Assembly (NCBI GenBank): GCA_021160685.1
Contig: JAGHCC010000058.1
Location: 1-8,676, forward strand
Source: Desulfobulbaceae bacterium
GTDB taxonomy: Bacteria; Desulfobacterota; Desulfobulbia; Desulfobulbales; SURF-16
Length of the DNA: 8,676 nt
Reading direction: 5' to 3'
Shown here piece after piece: positions 1 through 4,060 of the stretch. Under the pieces are notes generated by a model that saw nothing but the letters and a program-made list of their open reading frames with translations, was not told the origin of the DNA and searched no databases. Both the position numbers and the translations under genes were made by a program. The number at the start of each line of letters is the position of its first letter. Position 1 is the first letter of the stretch.

Positions 1-1
1 G

Positions 2-34
2 GGCTACTTTGAGCTGTTGGCTGAAAACTGGTAA
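2..34 (+). CDS. Possible 3' end of an upstream gene (partial)
   Basis: In frame 2 the first bases read GYFELLAENW followed by a TAA stop at 32-34. The composition is plausible for a protein C-terminus and it lies on the same strand as the redox genes that follow, 73 bases before the flavodoxin start. Ten residues are too few to name a family, and a chance open stretch this short cannot be excluded. Confidence 0.3.
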   Translation, partial: GYFELLAENW

Positions 35-107
35 AAAATAAGGAATTTCCTGTTCTTTTTTCAAAATTGACAGGGATTTTCTGCATTCAAATAACAGGTG
101 GACAAGC

Positions 108-548
108 ATGAAAAAAGTACTGATTGCTTATTACAGCCGCAAACAGCATACCGAACAGATGGCAAAATATGTTGCCGAGGGAGTGAGGATCGGGGGCTGC
201 GAGGCTGATGTTCAGCGGCTCTCTGAATTGAAGACCCCAAAAGACTTGAAAGGCTATGACGGCTACATCTTTGGTTGTCCCACCTATCACCGAGACATGA
301 CTGAAAATATGAAACGTTTTCTCTTCTTGGCAGATGAGGCGGGCCTGTCCGGCAAGGCCGGTGGTGCCTTTGGCTCATCCACCCATTCCGGCGAAGCGCC
401 TGGTTTTATTTTTGACACCATGGATTTTGCCCTGCGGATGAATATGACCAATCTTGGGCCGTTTAAGCTGAAAGAAGACGATATCGAACAGGAAATGCGA
501 GCCTGTCAGGATTACGGCAGGTCGGTCAGTGAAATGTTGAGCGCATGA
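108..548 (+). CDS. Flavodoxin-family protein (FMN-binding electron carrier)
   Basis: A 146-residue single-domain protein with the flavodoxin fold, about the usual length for a short-chain flavodoxin. The N-terminus (KKVLIAYYS) is the first beta strand leading into the FMN phosphate-binding loop. Residues 56-61 (GCPTYH) and 88-95 (FGSSTHSG) match the two later flavin-contacting loops. The phosphate loop itself is unusual: residues 10-15 read SRKQHT where flavodoxins normally have S/T-x-T-G-x-T, keeping only the flanking S and T. There is no signal peptide or membrane segment, so it should be cytoplasmic. The ATG at 108 follows a purine-rich site AGGTGGA (96-102). Two rubredoxin genes follow on the same strand, which suggests a role in low-potential electron transfer, perhaps to an oxygen- or peroxide-reducing enzyme. 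The family is clear from loops and strand pattern; the partner and flavin binding are inferred. Confidence 0.85.
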   Translation: MKKVLIAYYSRKQHTEQMAKYVAEGVRIGGCEADVQRLSELKTPKDLKGYDGYIFGCPTYHRDMTENMKRFLFLADEAGLSGKAGGAFGSSTHSGEAPGFIFDTMDFALRMNMTNLGPFKLKEDDIEQEMRACQDYGRSVSEMLSA

Positions 549-563
549 ACAAGGATGTTCATG
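544..563. repeat. Perfect 8-bp inverted repeat overlapping the flavodoxin stop codon
   Basis: CATGAACA (544-551) and TGTTCATG (556-563) are exact reverse complements around the loop AGGA. In RNA this makes a hairpin starting in the last codons of the flavodoxin gene. No U-run follows, so it is not a canonical intrinsic terminator. It could be an mRNA-stabilising or processing hairpin, or a protein-binding site. Confidence 0.55.
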
Positions 564-575
564 GGAGAAAGCTAC

Positions 576-593
576 ATTTATCCCCGGATAAAT
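576..593. promoter_or_regulatory. 18-bp palindrome upstream of the CX4C rubredoxin gene
   Basis: ATTTATCC (576-583) and GGATAAAT (586-593) are perfect inverted repeats separated by CC. The site is 43 bp before the rubredoxin start, a position suited to an operator controlling a promoter for the rubredoxin pair. I see no convincing -35/-10 pair around it, so the regulatory role is an inference. Confidence 0.4.
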
Positions 594-636
594 AGACTAT
601 TCTTAATGCCCTTTGGGCAACAATGGAGGAATTATT

Positions 637-849
637 ATGGCGGCACAACCTGAAGAAATCTATCAATGTCAGACACCTAACTGTGGTTTTATCTACAATC
701 CGGACAAGGGTGACCGGAAGGGTAAGATTCCTAAAGGCGTTGCTTTTGCCGATCTTCCCGATGACTGGCGCTGTCCTATCTGCGGAGGAACCAAGAAGGC
801 CTTCAAACCCCTTGCCGGTCCGGGATCAGCTGCGGAAGCAAATAAATAA
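637..849 (+). CDS. Rubredoxin, CX4C type (Rd-2-like)
   Basis: A 70-residue rubredoxin, a small cytoplasmic one-electron carrier with a single iron held by four cysteines. The ligands are C11 and C16 (CQTPNC, a CX4C spacing rather than the usual CX2C) and C46 and C49 (CPICGG). The core between them has the family landmarks GFIYNPDKGD, the IPKG turn and FADLPDDWRCP. The start is the ATG at 637, with TGGAGGA (624-630) six bases upstream; an in-frame TTG at 613 would place this Shine-Dalgarno inside the coding region and is rejected. A tail of about 15 residues (LAGPGSAAEANK) extends past the fold and has no obvious function. CX4C rubredoxins are known from Desulfovibrio desulfuricans (rubredoxin-2). 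A classical rubredoxin starts 39 bp downstream, so the two are probably co-transcribed. Confidence 0.95.
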   Translation: MAAQPEEIYQCQTPNCGFIYNPDKGDRKGKIPKGVAFADLPDDWRCPICGGTKKAFKPLAGPGSAAEANK

Positions 850-888
850 ACAGCATAATATCAACAATAATTTTAAGGAGATACGAAT

Positions 889-1047
889 ATGAAAACATAC
901 GTTTGCGGTGTTTGCGGTTACGAATATGATCCGGCAGCCGGAGATCCGGACAATGGTGTGAAAGCCGGAACTTCATTTGATGATGTGCCGGATGACTGGA
1001 GTTGCCCTGTCTGCGGCGCAGGCAAGGATGCATTTGAAGAAGCATAA
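889..1047 (+). CDS. Rubredoxin, classical CX2C type
   Basis: A 52-residue protein, exactly the size of typical Desulfovibrio and Clostridium rubredoxins. The four iron ligands are C6 and C9 (CGVCG) and C39 and C42 (CPVCG), with the conserved YEYDPAAGDPDNGV stretch and FDDVPDDWSCP between them. The ATG at 889 has AAGGAG at 875-880. It follows the CX4C rubredoxin by 39 bp and ends just before a strong hairpin, so it is probably the last gene of the redox transcription unit. It likely passes electrons from a reductase to enzymes such as rubredoxin:oxygen oxidoreductase, superoxide reductase or rubrerythrin, none of which is in the window. Identification is secure from the ligands and length; the specific partner is not known. 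Confidence 0.97.
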   Translation: MKTYVCGVCGYEYDPAAGDPDNGVKAGTSFDDVPDDWSCPVCGAGKDAFEEA

Positions 1048-1054
1048 GAAAATT

Positions 1055-1096
1055 GTACCCTCCGGCCTCATTCAGGGTCGGAGGGTGCTTCTGTTT
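1055..1096 (+). terminator. Intrinsic terminator after the rubredoxin pair
   Basis: GTACCCTCCG (1055-1064) pairs with CGGAGGGTGC (1079-1088): ten pairs with one G-U wobble and a 14-base loop. A T-rich tail, TTCTGTTT, follows at 1089-1096. The stem is GC-rich and begins eight bases after the stop codon of the second rubredoxin. The tail is interrupted by C and G, so termination may not be complete. Confidence 0.75.
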
Positions 1097-1161
1097 GAAC
1101 CACGAATGAACACAAATAAACACGAAAAAAATTAGTGTAAATTAGTGTCTATTCGTGGTTC
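1097..1161. repeat. 65-bp imperfect palindromic intergenic repeat
   Basis: The outer arms GAACCACGAAT (1097-1107) and ATTCGTGGTTC (1151-1161) are perfect inverted repeats. The inner arms continue the symmetry with interruptions: two AACAC-type words on the left (1109-1113 and 1119-1123) face two AGTGT words on the right (1134-1138 and 1145-1149). The whole element can fold into one long hairpin. It abuts the terminator on one side and lies 47 bp from the DsrE-like start on the other. Its look is that of a short interspersed palindromic (REP- or MITE-like) element. No second copy occurs in the window, so its repetitive nature rests on structure alone. Confidence 0.7.
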
Positions 1162-1208
1162 TTTTCTTCCAACCGGAATTTTCTGTAAAACGAAGTCAGG
1201 AGATTAAA

Positions 1209-1556
1209 ATGAACAAAGTTGTTTTTTTTGCCTTTCGCGGCGATCCAATGTGTTTTGTCCATGTACTGCTCAACAGTCTGGATATGGCTGAAAAAGGCAT
1301 GGAGGGAAGAATCGTCATTGAAGGCGAGGCCGTAAAAATTGTTCCTGAAATGGCCAAAGCCGGACATTTCCTTAATCAGCTCTATACCAAAGTCAGGGAA
1401 AAAGGACTCATCGACGGAGTATGCCGGGCCTGTTCGAATAAACTGGGCGTGGTTGAAGCCATTGAGGCGGAACAAATTCCTCTGATTGGTGAAATGTCGG
1501 GCCATCCCGCCATGTCGGAATATGTCGAAAAAGGATATACTGTTCTTACTTTTTAA
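1209..1556 (+). CDS. DsrE-family small cytoplasmic protein
   Basis: A 115-residue protein resembling small DsrE/DsrF-like alpha/beta proteins often found in sulfate reducers. The N-terminal strand (NKVVFFAFRGDP) is followed by a helix (CFVHVLLNSLDMAEKG), a second strand (GRIVIEGEAVK), and a C-terminal half with VCRACSNKLG and GEMSGHPAMSEYVEKGY. Cysteines are C15, C72 and C75, the last two forming a CxxC pair. The ATG at 1209 has AGGAG at 1198-1202; an in-frame GTG at 1155 is discarded because it lies inside the palindromic repeat and has no ribosome site. No signal peptide is present. DsrE proteins handle sulfur transfer or persulfides in some systems, but small stand-alone members like this one are mostly uncharacterised. 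It is probably its own transcription unit, with a terminator before it and a long gap after. Confidence 0.75.
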   Translation: MNKVVFFAFRGDPMCFVHVLLNSLDMAEKGMEGRIVIEGEAVKIVPEMAKAGHFLNQLYTKVREKGLIDGVCRACSNKLGVVEAIEAEQIPLIGEMSGHPAMSEYVEKGYTVLTF

Positions 1557-1757
1557 TTTCCTCCCCCCACCAGACAGGCATCCTGTCCCTCTCCCCTTCA
1601 TCTTCCGCAAGAATAATCCGGCAAAAACAGGCAAAAATAAATGGGTTCTTTTTTTGCTTTTTATTGACACCAAGGGAGATGTTTCTTAGGTCTTGTTAGT
1701 ATGCCTTAGATCATCTGGTTGATGCTGCCGGCCAGAAAACTGTAGGAGGAAAATGCC
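1557..1757. other. Intergenic region between the DsrE-like gene and zwf
   Basis: No gene is seen in these 201 bases. GACAGG (1573-1578) and CCTGTC (1582-1587) form a short hairpin without a T-run. GCAAAAA (1631-1637) and TTTTTGC (1651-1657) form a weak AT-rich stem followed by TTTATT, the better candidate for a terminator of the DsrE-like gene. A TTGACA at 1664-1669 could be the -35 box for zwf, but only poor -10 matches lie at 16-18 bp, so no promoter is called. Confidence 0.4.
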
Positions 1758-3296
1758 ATGGAATCAAGTCATATCAAAGGAAAAGCCTGTAACCTTGATA
1801 ATATCTGCGATTGCCTGACCGTTGGCGATCTTGATCCCTGCACCATTGTCATCTTCGGAGCTTCCGGTGATCTGACCGCCAGAAAACTTATTCCCGCCCT
1901 CTACCGGATGTTTGTCAACGATAGTCTGCCCCAGCCGGTGAGCATTGTCGGCTGTGCGCGGACTGAGTTTCCCGGGGAAAGTTTTCAGGAAAGGCTGAGA
2001 GAGGCCTGCGTCAGCGCCAACACGGCGGACATGGACCTCTGGCCCGAGTTTGCTTCCCATCTTTTCTACCATCGCATCAGCTATGATTCAGAAACATCCT
2101 TCCGCGAACTGGCAGATTTTTTAAGAGATCTGGATCAAAAAAGAGGGACAAAAGGAAATCTTATTTTCGACCTGGCCCTGCCGCCGACCCTGTACCCAAA
2201 GGTTGCCGAAATGACAGGCAGGGCCGGCCTTTCCCGCCAGTTTGAAAATGGCCGTGGCTGGTCCCGGATCGTGGTGGAAAAACCCTTTGGCCGTGACCTG
2301 GCAACCGCCCTGGAGCTTGATCAAACCCTGCATGAACATTTCCAGGAAAAACAGATTTTTCGCATCGATCATTACCTGGCCAAGGAAACGGTGCAGAATA
2401 TTCTGATGTTTCGTTTTGCCAATGCCATTTTTGAACCGGTCTGGAATCGAAGTCATATTGATTCTGTCGGGATTATCGCCGCCGAACAGCTCGGAGTGGA
2501 GAACCGGGCCGGTTATTATGAGCAGGCCGGCGTTATTCGCGACATGTTCCAGAATCATATGCTGCAGCTCATGTCCCTTATTGCCATGGAACCACCCTCT
2601 CATTTTGAGGCGGAACGGGTCAGGGACGAGAAGGCGAAGCTGTTTCGCGCTATCCGCCCCTTTCAACGTCATGAGCATGAGGTCATTCTCGGCCAATATG
2701 GCTCAGGCGTCATTGACGGCAAAAAGGTTGCGGCTTACCGTCAGGAACCAGGAGTCACTGCCGGATCACTCATCCCCACCTTTGCCTTGATGCGTTTGCA
2801 GGTGGAAAATTGGCGCTGGCAGGGCGTGCCGTTTTATCTTATTTCCGGAAAAAGACTGGCCCGCAAGGAAACCAGGATCGTCATCCAGTTTAAGGAGATC
2901 CCCCATTCCATGTTTAGGAATGTCATTGGCGGCGAGATCATTGCCAATCGGCTGGTGCTGGGAATATATCCGGAAGAGGCCATCAGTCTGACCTTTCAGA
3001 CCAAGAATCCAGGCTCAAAGGTTTGCCTGCGTTCCATGACTATGGACTTCAAGTATCAGGATTATTACAATGGGGTTGCCCTTGAGGCCTATGAAAAGGT
3101 GCTCCTCGATTGTATCCTTGGTGATCACATGCTCTTCTGGCGTCAGGACGGGGTAGAACAGGCATGGCGGTTGTTGACGCCGGTGCTCAACGAATGTGAA
3201 CGATGCCGGGGACGGGAGCAGCGTCTTTATCCCTATGCTGCCGGGAGCTGGGGGCCTGTGCCGGCAAGACCGTGGCTTGATAAAATCATTGCTTGA
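1758..3296 (+). CDS. zwf: Glucose-6-phosphate 1-dehydrogenase
   Basis: A 512-residue cytoplasmic enzyme that oxidises glucose 6-phosphate to 6-phosphogluconolactone with NADP+ (EC 1.1.1.49), the entry step of the oxidative pentose phosphate pathway. The dinucleotide-binding motif GASGDLTARKLIPALY is at 34-49, EKPFGRD at 174-180, and the substrate/active-site signature RIDHYLAKE at 202-210. H205 and H267 (RDMFQNHML) have the 62-residue spacing of the catalytic histidines H178/H240 of the Leuconostoc enzyme. Length fits the family. The ATG at 1758 has AGGAGG at 1744-1749. Oddities are a 28-residue N-terminal extension with four cysteines (C11, C17, C19, C28) ahead of the Rossmann fold, and a CxxC pair (C480, C483) near the C-terminus. 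No gnd or pgl is in the window; a GH15 glucoamylase-like gene lies downstream beyond a toxin-antitoxin cassette. Confidence 0.97.
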   Translation: MESSHIKGKACNLDNICDCLTVGDLDPCTIVIFGASGDLTARKLIPALYRMFVNDSLPQPVSIVGCARTEFPGESFQERLREACVSANTADMDLWPEFASHLFYHRISYDSETSFRELADFLRDLDQKRGTKGNLIFDLALPPTLYPKVAEMTGRAGLSRQFENGRGWSRIVVEKPFGRDLATALELDQTLHEHFQEKQIFRIDHYLAKETVQNILMFRFANAIFEPVWNRSHIDSVGIIAAEQLGVENRAGYYEQAGVIRDMFQNHMLQLMSLIAMEPPSHFEAERVRDEKAKLFRAIRPFQRHEHEVILGQYGSGVIDGKKVAAYRQEPGVTAGSLIPTFALMRLQVENWRWQGVPFYLISGKRLARKETRIVIQFKEIPHSMFRNVIGGEIIANRLVLGIYPEEAISLTFQTKNPGSKVCLRSMTMDFKYQDYYNGVALEAYEKVLLDCILGDHMLFWRQDGVEQAWRLLTPVLNECERCRGREQRLYPYAAGSWGPVPARPWLDKIIA

Positions 3297-3313
3297 ATGA
3301 TTATATAAATTTG

Positions 3314-3342
3314 TTGACAAGTGTTCCCATTATGCGCATGAT
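3314..3342 (+). promoter_or_regulatory. Promoter of the toxin-antitoxin operon
   Basis: A perfect -35 box TTGACA (3314-3319) and a 4/6 match -10 box CATGAT (3337-3342) are separated by 17 bp. The promoter begins 18 bp after the zwf stop codon and drives toward the antitoxin start at 3362. The -10 box is inside a 28-bp palindrome, as expected for an autorepressed toxin-antitoxin promoter. Confidence 0.65.
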
Positions 3343-3349
3343 GGGAACA
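3322..3349. promoter_or_regulatory. 28-bp palindromic operator for the RHH antitoxin
   Basis: TGTTCCCAT (3322-3330) mirrors ATGGGAACA (3341-3349), and the core ATGCGCAT (3332-3339) is itself a perfect palindrome. Only one base pair of the 14-bp half-sites fails (T3331 against G3340). The site covers the spacer and -10 box of the promoter and ends at the ribosome-binding site. Ribbon-helix-helix antitoxins usually bind such palindromes at their own promoter; binding here is inferred. Confidence 0.65.
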
Positions 3350-3361
3350 GGAGGTGCGATT

Positions 3362-3619
3362 ATGAGCAAAGCACGATTAAATATCAGTATGGATGATGAC
3401 TTGGTGGATTTCATCAAAATCTATGCGCGGGAAAATCGGACAACAGCCGCTGAAATTTTCACCCAGTTTATTTTGTCACTGAAAAGGCGCTCTCAAGGGG
3501 ATCCGATGGACATTATTTTTGCCAATCCTGATTTCCTGCAAGCCTTAATGGACACCCAGGCTCGCCTGAAAAATGGCACAGCCCAGTGGCATTCATTTGA
3601 CGAAGTATTTGGCGCCTGA
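3362..3619 (+). CDS. Ribbon-helix-helix antitoxin of a type II toxin-antitoxin pair
   Basis: An 85-residue protein. Residues 3-42 fit a ribbon-helix-helix DNA-binding fold: a short strand (ARLNIS), a first helix (DDDLVDFIKIYAREN), and a second helix starting at the turn RTTAAEIFTQFILSL. The rest (about 43-85), ending in SFDEVFGA, is the expected flexible toxin-neutralising segment. The ATG at 3362 has AGGAGG at 3349-3354; a longer in-frame start at 3293 would overlap the zwf stop codon and read through the promoter and operator, so it is rejected. The toxin gene starts 3 bases after the stop, implying coupled translation. The protein likely represses its own operon through the palindrome at 3322-3349. 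The assignment rests on fold pattern, size and the partner gene; the exact antitoxin subfamily is not recognised. Confidence 0.8.
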   Translation: MSKARLNISMDDDLVDFIKIYARENRTTAAEIFTQFILSLKRRSQGDPMDIIFANPDFLQALMDTQARLKNGTAQWHSFDEVFGA

Positions 3620-3622
3620 CGG

Positions 3623-3937
3623 ATGGAAGCGAAATTTGAAAAGGCCTTCCTGAAGGCTGTTAAAAAACATGCCTCAATCAAGAAGGATATTGAAAAGAAG
3701 GTCCGTCAGATCATGGCCCATCCCATTGAACTCGGCGAACCTCTCAAGGGAAATTTTCGTGGTTACTATTCATGCCCCGTGCGGCGGAATTTTATTATCA
3801 TCTACCTGTACTGCGAAGTTTGCCGTAAGAAAAGAGACAACGAATTTGTTGCCTGTAGCGACTGTGAAATAACGCCGGATGCGACCATTAAATTTGTCTT
3901 GCTGGGTCCCCATGATGCGGCCTATGGAATTAGTTAA
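3623..3937 (+). CDS. RelE/YafQ-like toxin with a four-cysteine insertion
   Basis: A 104-residue basic protein with the layout of RelE/ParE-superfamily toxins: two N-terminal helices (about 1-33), the motif LKGNFRGYYSCPVRRNFIIIY (41-61) corresponding to the central strands with conserved basic residues, and a final strand FVLLGPHDAAY (91-101) whose G-x-H-D-x-x-Y ending resembles YafQ-type mRNA interferases. Between the strands is an insertion with C64, C67, C78 and C81 (CxxC-x10-CxxC), spaced like a small zinc-binding knuckle. Such toxins typically cleave mRNA on the ribosome; the activity here is inferred. The gene starts 3 bp after the antitoxin stop and has no strong ribosome site of its own, fitting translational coupling that keeps toxin below antitoxin. 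ParE-like gyrase inhibition is less likely but not excluded. Confidence 0.8.
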   Translation: MEAKFEKAFLKAVKKHASIKKDIEKKVRQIMAHPIELGEPLKGNFRGYYSCPVRRNFIIIYLYCEVCRKKRDNEFVACSDCEITPDATIKFVLLGPHDAAYGIS

Positions 3938-3939
3938 AG

Positions 3940-3955
3940 ACCAAACAGGTTTGGT
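3940..3955. repeat. Short inverted repeat after the toxin gene
   Basis: ACCAAAC (3940-3946) and GTTTGGT (3949-3955) are perfect inverted repeats just after the toxin stop codon. No T-run follows, so it is at best a weak terminator or mRNA 3'-end hairpin. The rest of the gap to the GH15 gene, up to 4040, shows no gene or clear promoter. Confidence 0.4.
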
Positions 3956-4060
3956 ACCCAGTTACACCTTCCCGACTTCACCGGAAAGATCATTTTCCTG
4001 ATCAACACGGCGTCTCATGCCGGTTGTTTCGCTTCAACAGTAACGTAAAGGAAATATTCT

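Noticed and set aside
67..95. TTGACA (67-72) with AATAAC (90-95) at 17 bp as a flavodoxin promoter
   Set aside because: The start of transcription would fall at about 102, inside the ribosome-binding site and only a few bases before the ATG, which does not fit a normal leader.
613..636. Longer rubredoxin start at the TTG at 613
   Set aside because: The strong TGGAGGA site at 624-630 would lie inside the coding region; the ATG at 637 has ideal spacing and gives the usual rubredoxin N-terminus.
1155..1208. Extended DsrE-like start at GTG 1155
   Set aside because: It begins within the palindromic repeat and lacks a ribosome site, while the ATG at 1209 follows AGGAG and starts at the family's usual first strand.
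1149..1673. 174-residue open frame on the minus strand over the DsrE-like gene
   Set aside because: It is antisense to a recognisable gene, has no family features and runs through the repeat and intergenic DNA.
1664..1692. zwf promoter using TTGACA at 1664
   Set aside because: The hexamers at 16-18 bp spacing (for example TTAGGT) match the -10 consensus poorly.
2121..2696. 191-residue minus-strand frame inside zwf
   Set aside because: It is antisense to the conserved core of G6PDH and shows no domain pattern.
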